Source: Atopobiaceae bacterium (GTDB lineage Bacteria; Actinomycetota; Coriobacteriia; Coriobacteriales; Atopobiaceae). Taken from it: DNA of 5,012 nt. The stretch is from contig JAFWLX010000058.1 of assembly GCA_017510875.1 (NCBI GenBank), forward strand, positions 1 through 5,012. Reading direction: 5' to 3'. The translations under genes were made by a program, and so were the position numbers. The notes under the pieces were generated by a model. That model was not told the origin of the DNA. It searched no databases and was given only the letters and a program-made list of their open reading frames with translations. Shown here in pieces: positions 1 through 5,012 of the stretch; position 1 is the first letter of the stretch, and every line of letters begins with the position of its first letter.

Positions 1-443
1 GCAACATCGACGATGCGACACTTAACGCCATCAAGGACGGCGGCTTCAAGCGCGTGGTCGTCGTGGGTGGCACCGCTGCCGTCACCAGTGCTGCCCAGGC
101 CAAGCTCGAGCAGGCTGGTGCACAGGTCGTACGCCTGGCGGGTGACACCGCGCTTGACACCTCGGGGGCCATCGCCGCCTGGGAGGTAGGCGAGGGTATG
201 GGCGTCTCGCACCTCTCCGTGGCAACCTCCGACGGCTACTGGGACGCCCTCACCGGCGCCGCTGTCTGCGGCAAGAACTCCTCAGTGCTGGTGCTGGTGG
301 GCAAGGACGGCGCGAAGGACCCGTGGCGCGCCTACGACTCCGCCTCGCAACTGGGCAAGATCGAGCACGGCCACGTGCTGGGAGGCACCGCCGCCGTCTC
401 CAGCGCCGCGTGGAAGCATTTCACCGGCACCGACGAGGAGTAA
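1..443 (+). CDS. Cell-wall-binding repeat 2 (CWB2) surface protein, C-terminal part
   Basis: This is the 3' end of a longer gene. The frame is open from base 3 (first codons AAC ATC GAC GAT) to TAA at 441-443, giving 146 residues, so the GTG at 54 is an internal valine and not a start. The residues show the CWB2 (Pfam PF04122) pattern: a hydrophobic strand followed by GGTAAV at about residues 18-27, then RLAGDTALDTSGAIAAW, then LSVATSDGYWDALTGAAV, LVLVG, and a second GGTAAVSSAAW near the end. This is the close of one repeat and one further complete repeat. In known proteins, sets of about three such repeats attach secreted proteins non-covalently to the Gram-positive cell wall. The functional domain and signal peptide would lie upstream, outside the window, so the exported activity cannot be named. 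Codons are strongly GCC/GGC/ACC biased, more than in the genes further on. The family call is firm. Confidence 0.9.
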   Translation, partial: NIDDATLNAIKDGGFKRVVVVGGTAAVTSAAQAKLEQAGAQVVRLAGDTALDTSGAIAAWEVGEGMGVSHLSVATSDGYWDALTGAAVCGKNSSVLVLVGKDGAKDPWRAYDSASQLGKIEHGHVLGGTAAVSSAAWKHFTGTDEE

Positions 444-466
444 ACGGGGGCCATAGCAGCCAACAC

Positions 467-508
467 GGGGGTAGCCGCACACGTTTATGTGCGGCTACCC
501 CCCGTTTT
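467..508 (+). terminator. Intrinsic terminator of the CWB2 gene
   Basis: A perfect 15-bp stem pairs 467-481 (GGGGGTAGCCGCACA) with 488-502 around a 6-nt loop (482-487), and is followed by CCG and TTTT at 505-508. It begins 23 nt after the TAA of the surface-protein gene. The T-run lies only on the (+) side, so the direction of action is (+). Confidence 0.88.
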
Positions 509-512
509 CTGC

Positions 513-786
513 GGGTCGATGACGCCGCCGCCGCGTGGCTCGTCCGCCAATCTGACGCTACTTTTGGTACCCCAGGCGTACGGCCGACTGCCCGTCCGTC
601 AAATCGACGCTACTTTGCCCAAATTCGAGGAAAGTAGCGTCAATTCGACGTACTGGCTCGTTGCCGTACGCCTGGGGTACCAAAAGTGGCGTCAGATTGG
701 CGGACGGGCAGTCGGCCGTACGCCATACGGACGCAAAGTGGCGTCATCTCGGCGGACTGGCCATCTGTCGCACTTGCGCTCAAACG
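513..786. repeat. Palindromic array of 52-nt repeat units (two leftward, three rightward)
   Basis: The 12-mer AAAGTRGCGTCA occurs at exact 52-nt steps. On (+) it starts at 631, 683 and 735. On (-) it is seen as TGACGCTACTTT at 553-564 and CGACGCTACTTT at 605-616, also 52 nt apart. All five copies are symmetric about 623.5. The 40 nt after each motif are also related: GATTGGCGGACGGGCAGTC, then GGCCGTACGCC, then TGGGGTACCA. The inner units (565-616, 631-682, 683-734) are the best conserved, while the outer two (513-564 and 735-786) decay after about 24 nt. No coding frame explains this, since the short ORFs crossing it have no family features. It fills most of the 408-nt gap between two convergent genes; the rest of that gap holds only the two terminator hairpins and the 9-bp direct repeats around the second. 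The family of the element is unknown to me. Confidence 0.85.
541..706. repeat. 43-bp near-perfect inverted repeat (cruciform or RNA hairpin)
   Basis: Bases 541-583 are the reverse complement of 664-706 at 42 of 43 positions; the exception, T559 opposite G688, would be a G-U wobble in RNA. The 80-nt interior holds a nested 11-bp stem with the same centre (606-616/631-641). A second perfect 24-bp pairing (575-598 with 701-724) is offset by one repeat unit, so two mutually exclusive folds exist. These pairings follow from the inverted arrangement of the 52-nt units. Confidence 0.9.
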
Positions 787-840
787 CAATCGGTGGAGCA
801 GGGACCAGCCACAGCCCCTGCTCCACCTACGACGCAATCG
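784..840. repeat. 9-bp direct repeats flanking a hairpin
   Basis: ACGCAATCG occurs at 784-792 and again at 832-840, bracketing the hairpin at 792-827. The 39 nt between the copies are too short for a mobile element with a gene. The pattern resembles a target duplication around a tiny inserted hairpin, but may be chance or local slippage. Confidence 0.6.
792..827 (-). terminator. Probable terminator hairpin of the UMF1 transporter gene
   Basis: A perfect 12-bp stem pairs 792-803 (GGTGGAGCAGGG) with 816-827 around a 12-nt loop. It lies 24 nt past the TAA of the leftward transporter gene. Read on (-), the stem is followed by CGATTGCGTTTG, which is only a weak T-tract, so the hairpin is certain but efficient intrinsic termination is inferred. 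Confidence 0.6.
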
Positions 841-851
841 TAGAGTGCCTG

Positions 852-2090
852 TTAGCGGTGCTCGGGCACCTTTAGCATGATGAAGAAGCCAATCACAAAC
901 AGGATCGAGATGGAAAGCACGCCCAGCGAGGGGTCATGCGTGAGGAACGTAAAGGCGCTGACTAGGCCGGTGCCCAAGATTGCGGCGTACTTGCCAAAGA
1001 TGTCGAAGAAGCCAAAGTACTCGTTTGCGTGCTCCTTGGGGCAAAGCTTGCCAAACTCCGAGCGCGAGAGCGCCTGAATGCCGCCTTGGAACAGGCCCAC
1101 GCAGATGGCCAGGATCCAGAACTCGGTGGCCGTGCGCAGGAAGAAGGCGGCAAACAGCGTGATAAAGAAGTATCCCAGGATGCCCACAAGAATCATCGTC
1201 TTGGTGCCAAACTTGCGTCCTAGCTTGCCGTAGATGATGGACGAGGGCCATGCAACAAACTGCGTGACCAGCAGCGCCAGCACCAGCTGCGTGCCATCTA
1301 TGCCCAGGTTTGAACCGTAGCTTGTTGACATCTTGATAACGGTATGCACGCCGTCGATATAGAAGAAGTAGGCAAGGATAAACCAGCGCAGCGCCTCGTC
1401 ATTCCAGATGTTCTTGAGCGTCTTGCCAATACCCGTGATGGCGTGCTTGATGGCATGCGGATCATAGGGCTTAAAGCTCTTCTGCTCCACGTTCTTGAGC
1501 ATGGGGATCGTAAATGCCACCCACCAGACGGAAGTGATGACAAAGGCAATGAGCATGGCGGTGTTCATGGTAAGGCCAAGCTTCTCGGCGTTGAGCACTA
1601 CCAGCAGGCACACGATAAAGGGAATGCAGCTGCCCACATAGCCCCAGGCAAAGCCCGATGCCGAGACCTCGTCCATGCGCTCGTCGGTGGTTGCGTCCAC
1701 CAGCAAGGCGTCATAGAACACAAACGAGGCGTTAAGCATGATTGCCGAGATTACGTAGGTTATCAAGAACGGGAGCCAGTGGGTGGGAAAGCCCATGGCA
1801 ATGGTGGCAATGGCGCCAATGCCCACTGTGCCAATGATGAACTTTCGTCTCATGCCCTGCATGTCGGCAATGGAGCCCAAGATGGGCATGAGCAGTGCAA
1901 TGACCAGCGAGGCTATGGTCTCGCCCGTGCCCCATGCGCCCACTGCCACATCCTGGACCGCGGGGTCCTGTGAGGCAAGATAATTGAAGTAAATGGGAAT
2001 GACGCTTGTTGCCAAAAGGACGAGGGCAGAGTTGCCCACGTCGTACAGAATCCAACTAAGCTCGGCTTTGGTGAACTTGGTACGTTCCAT
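852..2090 (-). CDS. MFS transporter, UMF1 (Atg22-like) family
   Basis: This 412-residue integral membrane protein has about 12 hydrophobic segments (for example near residues 20-38, 57-75, 83-100, 106-125, 150-166, 177-196, 236-250, 267-288, 298-318, 324-340, 365-383, 389-407). Family signs are the N-terminal LSWILYDVGNSALVLLAT (UMF1 proteins usually show YDWANSAF here), the MFS loop 2-3 motif GSIADMQGMRRK at 72-83, FYDALLVD at 125-132, FFYIDGVHTVIKMS at 242-255 and LSRSEFGKLCP at 341-351. The length fits the family (about 400-450 residues) and both halves are intact. Relatives resemble yeast vacuolar effluxer Atg22, but the substrates of bacterial members are largely unknown, so none is named. 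The ATG start is supported by GGGAGG on the (-) strand, with GGAGG 4 nt from the start codon. The gene is monocistronic here, with its own promoter upstream and a hairpin downstream, and is divergent from the PLC-like gene. Confidence 0.92.
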   Translation of the reverse strand: MERTKFTKAELSWILYDVGNSALVLLATSVIPIYFNYLASQDPAVQDVAVGAWGTGETIASLVIALLMPILGSIADMQGMRRKFIIGTVGIGAIATIAMGFPTHWLPFLITYVISAIMLNASFVFYDALLVDATTDERMDEVSASGFAWGYVGSCIPFIVCLLVVLNAEKLGLTMNTAMLIAFVITSVWWVAFTIPMLKNVEQKSFKPYDPHAIKHAITGIGKTLKNIWNDEALRWFILAYFFYIDGVHTVIKMSTSYGSNLGIDGTQLVLALLVTQFVAWPSSIIYGKLGRKFGTKTMILVGILGYFFITLFAAFFLRTATEFWILAICVGLFQGGIQALSRSEFGKLCPKEHANEYFGFFDIFGKYAAILGTGLVSAFTFLTHDPSLGVLSISILFVIGFFIMLKVPEHR

Positions 2091-2110
2091 AGGTCCTCCC
2101 TGGCGCAGTT

Positions 2111-2138
2111 TCTATATGCGACAGTCTTAGGCTATCAA
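2111..2138 (-). promoter_or_regulatory. Predicted sigma-70-type promoter of the UMF1 transporter
   Basis: On the (-) strand TTGATA (2133-2138) matches the -35 consensus at 5 of 6 positions and TATAGA (2111-2116) the -10 at 4 of 6, with a 16-nt spacer. Transcription would start near 2104, giving a leader of about 14 nt that contains the GGGAGG ribosome site. The -35 overlaps a small dyad, ATCAA-N4-TTGAT (2134-2147), which could bind a regulator; that part is speculative. Confidence 0.55.
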
Positions 2139-2263
2139 TCGTTTGATGATGGAGAGGGTTAAACCTGTGGAGGGCGGCAAAACATCGGTCATGGAGGCAT
2201 CTGATTGGACAGCGATCGTGTACATGGCCGTGCGAGAGTGAGGGTCCTTGGAGCAGCCTCAAG

Positions 2264-2358
2264 CGGAACACATTCCCGGATGGTGTTCCACAAAGTAGGA
2301 AACCCACTGTCCGCGACTCTTGATGGGAACGTGGAACACCATCCGGGAATGTGTTCCG
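2264..2358. repeat. Perfect 28-bp inverted repeat with 39-nt loop
   Basis: Bases 2264-2291 and 2331-2358 are exact reverse complements. Each arm is itself a partial palindrome, GGAACAC-N11-GTGTTCC (2265-2289 in the left arm), so the element presents two copies of the same 25-bp dyad. Neither flank shows a clear target duplication, and no T-run follows on either strand, so it is not a typical intrinsic terminator. It lies about 115 nt before the PLC-like start and about 125 nt upstream of the transporter's -35. It could be a paired operator for the divergent genes, a processed RNA hairpin, or a small repeat element of the MITE/REP kind; the sequence alone does not decide. Confidence 0.92.
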
Positions 2359-2472
2359 ATTCACCTCCAGTCGCCGCCTTTGCAACCGTTGTTCCATGCA
2401 AGCGCCATGCGGTTGCGTTACCCTAAAAGATGCGAATAGGCACATGCCATGGGTACGGTGAAAGGATGACCG

Positions 2473-3444
2473 ATGCCAGCTATCATGACGCATGACTTTT
2501 TTGGACGCGATGCCGCCGACACGGTATCGTCGCAGGTAACACTCATATCAAAGGATGCCCACGATGCATTCATGCTGGGCAACCAAGGTCCCGACCCGCT
2601 CTTTTACTTGCGTATTGACCCCCTCATTAACAAGCAGAGCCGTGTGGGCAACCTCATGCATCACGCACGCCCGGCAAAGCTGGTGCTTGCCCTGCACGAT
2701 GCGCTCTCCATGCTCACCAAGTCAGAGCGCGCGGTTGGCAACGCGTATGCCGCTGGCTTCTTGTGCCACTACCTGCTTGACTGCTCGGTGCATCCTCTTG
2801 TGTATGCCAACGAGATTGCGCTGTGCAATGCCGGCGTGGACGGGCTTGACAGCTCTGATGGCTCCATCGTTCATGCCGAGATAGAGCGCGACCTTGACGA
2901 GATGGTGCTCTTTGAAAAGCGTCACGAGACCATAGCCACCTATCGTCCCTATCGCGAGATACTGCGCGGGTCTGATGCCGCCCTTGCCATCATTGACAAG
3001 CTGTTCTTCTACATGAACCTCTGGTCGTTCAACCGCACCCTCGAGCTTGACACCTACACGCATGCCGTCAAGTCGTTTAGGATCGTGCAGCGTGCGTTCT
3101 GGTCGCCGTCAGGCAAGCTTACAAACACGCTGGGGACCATTGAGAAGATGGCCGAGCACAAGCGTTACTCTCTTATCAAGGCCATGGCGCACCGTAATCG
3201 TGCGTCCGCAGATTCTGCTTTTGCCAATCAGGAGCATGCAGAGTGGATCAACCCGTTTACAGACCAAGTCTCTACCGAGAGCTTCTGGGACCTGTACGAG
3301 GAGGCGCTTGAGCGGGTGTTTGATGCCCAGGTGCTGTTCTTCTCGGATGACTTTGGCCTTGAAGAGGCAACCCGTCTGGTAAACGACCTTAACTTCTCTG
3401 GCGTACCCGTTGATCCAGATGCCCTAGAGATGCCGGTGGGATGA
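2473..3444 (+). CDS. Zinc-dependent phospholipase C-like family protein
   Basis: This 323-residue protein resembles the zinc-dependent phospholipase C / S1-P1 nuclease fold group (Pfam PF00882). Likely zinc ligands appear in family order: H7 in MTHDFF, D41 in LGNQGPDPLFY, H63/H64 in NLMHHARP, H99 and D103 in FLCHYLLD, H107 in SVHP, and H134 with E138 in VHAEIE. The H-x3-D and H-x3-E spacings match those of secreted Bacillus PLC. No signal peptide is present (N-terminus MPAIMTHDFF), unlike secreted bacterial PLCs, so a cytosolic role is inferred and the substrate is unknown; it need not be a lipase. The ATG at 2473 has AAGGA 6 nt upstream; the next in-frame ATG (2485) would keep H7 but is less well placed. 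The stop is 7 nt before the vsr start, which suggests co-transcription. The family call is good, the activity unproven. Confidence 0.82.
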   Translation: MPAIMTHDFFGRDAADTVSSQVTLISKDAHDAFMLGNQGPDPLFYLRIDPLINKQSRVGNLMHHARPAKLVLALHDALSMLTKSERAVGNAYAAGFLCHYLLDCSVHPLVYANEIALCNAGVDGLDSSDGSIVHAEIERDLDEMVLFEKRHETIATYRPYREILRGSDAALAIIDKLFFYMNLWSFNRTLELDTYTHAVKSFRIVQRAFWSPSGKLTNTLGTIEKMAEHKRYSLIKAMAHRNRASADSAFANQEHAEWINPFTDQVSTESFWDLYEEALERVFDAQVLFFSDDFGLEEATRLVNDLNFSGVPVDPDALEMPVG

Positions 3445-3451
3445 GCGCGCC

Positions 3452-3967
3452 TTGACGCACGAGGTGAGTGTTGCCACACGTCACGTGATGCAGGCAAACA
3501 AGTCAAAGAACACCAAGCCCGAGCTGCTTGTGCGCAAAAGGCTGCGCGAGGCAGGGCTTCCGGGTTACCGGCTGCACTGGAAGAAGGCCGCAGGTAGGCC
3601 CGACGTGTGCTATCCAGGGCGCAAGGTGGCCGTCTTTGTCAACGGGTGCTATTGGCATAGGTGCCCGTACTGCGCTCTGCCCATGCCCAAGACAAACGTT
3701 GAGTTTTGGGAGGCCAAGTTCACGCGCAACAAGGCACGTGACGAGCGAGACCAACGTGCCCTGCTTGAGCAGGGCTGGACCGTACTCGTGGTATGGGAAT
3801 GCCGACTTAAGGGTGGCCGACTTGAGCCTACCATGCGCGAGTTGGTGAACGAAGTGACAAGTGCCAGCAAGCGAGAAGGCGGAAAGCTTCGCGGGGTTGG
3901 TGCGGCTGCGCCATGGAAGCTGGCCCAGCGGCGCAAGAGGCTCAAGCGAAGGTTGGGCAGCAGATAA
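3452..3967 (+). CDS. vsr: Very short patch repair (Vsr) endonuclease family protein
   Basis: This 171-residue protein matches the Vsr mismatch endonuclease fold along its first 125 residues: NKSKNTKPELLVRKRL (E24), GRPD with catalytic D51, FVNGCYWHRCPYC at 62-74, MPKTNVEFWEAKF, and WTVLVVWECRLKG with C117. Vsr nicks 5' of the T in T:G mismatches left by deamination of methylated cytosine. Compared with E. coli Vsr, as I recall its sequence, D51, W68, H69 and C117 are kept, H64 is replaced by N64, and the zinc site differs (C71 and C74 rather than H71 and C73). The C-terminal 35 residues form a strongly basic tail (RRKRLKRRLGSR). The start is uncertain: TTG at 3452 has no strong RBS, GTG at 3464 is the alternative, and an in-frame stop at 3425 excludes anything longer. 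The gene follows the PLC-like gene by 7 nt. No cytosine methyltransferase is in the window. Confidence 0.88.
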   Translation: MTHEVSVATRHVMQANKSKNTKPELLVRKRLREAGLPGYRLHWKKAAGRPDVCYPGRKVAVFVNGCYWHRCPYCALPMPKTNVEFWEAKFTRNKARDERDQRALLEQGWTVLVVWECRLKGGRLEPTMRELVNEVTSASKREGGKLRGVGAAAPWKLAQRRKRLKRRLGSR

Positions 3968-3976
3968 TTAGCCCTG

Positions 3977-4007
3977 TTGTGCACTACAGAGCATTTTGCG
4001 CTATCCT
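3977..4007 (+). promoter_or_regulatory. Weak candidate promoter for the phosphatase gene
   Basis: TTGTGC (3977-3982) and TATCCT (4002-4007) are spaced by 19 nt in the 107-nt gap between vsr and the phosphatase. The -10 match is fair, but the -35 match is weak and the spacing is long. No terminator hairpin is seen after vsr, so read-through from upstream is also possible. Confidence 0.25.
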
Positions 4008-4060
4008 AACTCCATATGTGCTTCTCAACGGGTCTCGCTTGCGCGGGCAACGCGTGGCTG

Positions 4061-4065
4061 GGAGG
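4061..4065 (+). promoter_or_regulatory. Ribosome binding site that sets the phosphatase start
   Basis: GGAGG lies 9 nt before ATG 4075. The in-frame ATG at 4066 directly abuts it and so is too close. Longer in-frame starts back to 3913 would overlap the end of vsr and add a stretch unlike the family. Confidence 0.75.
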
Positions 4066-4074
4066 ATGCGAGTT

Positions 4075-4881
4075 ATGGCTACATATGTGTTTTCGGATGT
4101 GCACGGCCACTTTAGGACGCTGGACCGTTTGCTAGAGCGGGTCTCGCCCTCCTCCGAAGACCGCATATACATGCTGGGCGACATGATTGACCGAGGCCCA
4201 GATCCCATGTCGGTCGTGCGCATGTGCCACGACCTGCCCAACACGTGCGTGCTTATGGGCAATCACGAGGACCTCATGCTCTCCTTCTATGCCGACCCCA
4301 ACGACCCTTTGGCCAGGATGAACTGGGAGATCAACGGTGCGGGTCCTACGCAGGACGGACTGCATGCGCTTGACGCAAGCGAGCGCGTGGAGCTTGCGCG
4401 TTGGCTCTTTACGCTGCCGCTCTATGCCACCTGTGAGGTGGACGGCCAGTGGTACCTGCTGGTTCATGCGGGCATTGACCCTCGTCGTGTTCCCGAGGAC
4501 ATGAGCGGTCCATGGACCGAGCAGCGTTTGGATGACGTGGTGCAAAACCAGTATCGCGACGACCTCATGTGGATCCGTGAGGACTTTTGGGGCTATCCAA
4601 GTGGCTTGGTAGACGAGCATGGAGAGGGCCCCATCATCATTGCCGGTCACACGCCCACGCGCTACCTTGACACAATGGCCGACCGACCAGACCGCCTCTC
4701 GTCTGACGAAAACGGCCTCTGCCGCATGGTGCGTGTGGGTGCCTGCGAGAAGACCGGTGGCGTGGCAGACCGCTGGGACATTGACTGCGGCTGTGCCGGA
4801 GGCTATGGGTTTGGCCAGCTCCTTATGCTGCGTCTGGACGACAGCGAAGAGATCTACGAGCCCGTGCGCGAGGGCGAGTAG
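4075..4881 (+). CDS. PPP-family metallophosphatase (serine/threonine phosphatase-like)
   Basis: The 268-residue product carries the full signature of the calcineurin-like PPP phosphatases: SDVHG (D8, H10), GDMIDRG (D36, D39, R40), GNHED (N63, H64, E65), VHAGIDP (H131) and IAGHTPT (H192). These correspond to the two-metal ligands and catalytic residues known from lambda phosphatase and bacterial PrpA/PrpB. Likely roles are dephosphorylation of phosphoproteins, or hydrolysis of small phosphoesters or dinucleoside polyphosphates; the sequence does not tell which. No signal peptide or membrane segment is evident, so the protein is probably cytosolic. It starts right at the catalytic fold (MATYVFSDVHG), as usual for bacterial members. 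It ends after an acidic C-terminus (DDSEEIYEPVREGE). It lies on the same strand as the PLC-like and vsr genes, after a 107-nt gap, so it may be transcribed separately. No protein kinase gene is nearby to suggest a partner. Confidence 0.92.
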   Translation: MATYVFSDVHGHFRTLDRLLERVSPSSEDRIYMLGDMIDRGPDPMSVVRMCHDLPNTCVLMGNHEDLMLSFYADPNDPLARMNWEINGAGPTQDGLHALDASERVELARWLFTLPLYATCEVDGQWYLLVHAGIDPRRVPEDMSGPWTEQRLDDVVQNQYRDDLMWIREDFWGYPSGLVDEHGEGPIIIAGHTPTRYLDTMADRPDRLSSDENGLCRMVRVGACEKTGGVADRWDIDCGCAGGYGFGQLLMLRLDDSEEIYEPVREGE

Positions 4882-4935
4882 CGTTACCCCTCACGGGTCT
4901 GCCAGCATGCGACCCTCGAGGCTCCTTCTGAGGCT

Positions 4936-4961
4936 GCTCCGCCCGTCGGCGCGGCGGGAGC
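4936..4961 (+). terminator. Possible GC-rich terminator-like hairpin after the phosphatase
   Basis: GCTCC (4936-4940) pairs with GGAGC (4957-4961), extended inward by GCC (4941-4943) with GGC (4953-4955) past a bulged G4956. It lies 55 nt after the stop and has no T-run, so termination is only a possibility. Confidence 0.3.
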
Positions 4962-4964
4962 GAG

Positions 4965-4989
4965 CGTAACATGCCAGTGGCATGTTACG
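4965..4989. repeat. 11-bp perfect hairpin followed by a short second hairpin
   Basis: CGTAACATGCC (4965-4975) pairs exactly with 4979-4989 around a 3-nt loop (AGT). It is directly followed by GCCC-GAA-GGGC (4990-5000). No T-run follows on (+) within the remaining 12 nt of the window. On (-) the hairpin is preceded by a T-run and not followed by one, so a terminator role is unsupported in either direction from what is visible. Confidence 0.7.
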
Positions 4990-5012
4990 GCCCGAAGGGC
5001 TCGTGCAAAACC

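Larger units (their letters stand above)
2091..2472. other. Divergent intergenic region, 382 nt, without a supported gene
   Basis: This region lies between the start codons of the leftward transporter and the rightward PLC-like gene. It holds the transporter RBS and promoter (2095-2138), a perfect 28-bp inverted repeat (2264-2358), and the PLC-like gene's ribosome site AAGGA (2462-2466). A leftward ORF spanning 2056-2493 (145 residues) overlaps the starts of both neighbours and has no recognisable domain, so it is not called. No convincing -35/-10 pair was found for the rightward gene; TTGCGT at 2413-2418 is the best -35-like string but lacks a good -10. Confidence 0.6.

Noticed and set aside
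513..786. CRISPR array
   Set aside because: The regular 52-nt spacing of a short motif is CRISPR-like, but the units invert at the centre, the intervening sequence is itself repeated, and no cas gene is present.
489..875. Short ORFs over the repeat array (for example 489-875 and 640-837)
   Set aside because: Their sequence is imposed by the 52-nt repeats and they run into terminator hairpins and the transporter's 3' end; no RBS.
1344..1973. 209-residue rightward ORF inside the transporter gene
   Set aside because: It is antisense to the clearly conserved UMF1 coding frame, is rich in His/Gly/Lys typical of shadow frames, and has no RBS or domain.
2292..2299. AAAGTAGG in the loop of the 28-bp inverted repeat as a copy of the 52-nt array motif
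   Set aside because: Only seven bases match the start of AAAGTAGCGTCA and the following sequence is unrelated, so chance is likely.
2264..2358. Insertion-sequence remnant with target duplication
   Set aside because: The perfect ends suggest it, but the bases flanking each side do not match and no transposase fragment is present; kept only as one possible interpretation.
2056..2493. 145-residue leftward ORF across the divergent intergenic region
   Set aside because: It runs through the perfect inverted repeat and overlaps the starts of both flanking genes; its composition looks non-coding and no domain is recognisable.
3913..4074. N-terminal extension of the phosphatase to 3913
   Set aside because: It would overlap the end of vsr by 55 nt and add residues unlike the family, while ATG 4075 has a well-spaced GGAGG and begins right at the conserved fold.
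4132..4650. 172-residue leftward ORF
   Set aside because: It lies wholly opposite the PPP phosphatase, whose catalytic motifs are all intact; no independent family features.

Overview
The window looks like chromosomal DNA from a high-GC Gram-positive bacterium. The most likely source is the Coriobacteriia (Olsenella/Atopobium/Collinsella type), judged from a cell-wall-binding-repeat-2 surface protein, a UMF1-type transporter and a small zinc-phospholipase-C-like cytosolic protein together. The lineage is an inference from gene content and codon choice only. I see no rRNA, tRNA, CRISPR array, transposase or phage gene.

Layout. Positions 1-443 hold the 3' end of a (+) surface-protein gene with CWB2 repeats, closed by a strong intrinsic terminator (467-508). 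Positions 444-851 lie between convergent genes and are dominated by a palindromic array of 52-nt repeat units (two units pointing left, three pointing right, dyad centre at about 623.5), followed by a 12-bp perfect hairpin that can end the opposite-strand transporter transcript. Positions 852-2090 (-) encode a complete 12-TM UMF1-family MFS transporter with a credible promoter and RBS. Positions 2091-2472 are a divergent intergenic region with a perfect 28-bp inverted repeat (2264-2291/2331-2358). On the (+) strand follow a zinc-dependent phospholipase C-like protein (2473-3444), a Vsr-type mismatch endonuclease 7 nt downstream (TTG start, 3452-3967), and, after a 107-nt gap, a PPP-family metallophosphatase (4075-4881). 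The last 130 bases hold hairpins but no gene I can support.

How the genes relate. The PLC-like and vsr genes are probably co-transcribed. The phosphatase may be read from the same transcript or from its own weak promoter. I see no shared pathway among transporter, PLC-like protein, Vsr and phosphatase, and no cytosine methyltransferase lies beside vsr. The protein genes belong to known families. The least explained sequence is in the two intergenic repeat structures and in the altered active-site/zinc region and basic tail of the Vsr protein. I do not see convincing evidence of a new multi-gene system.
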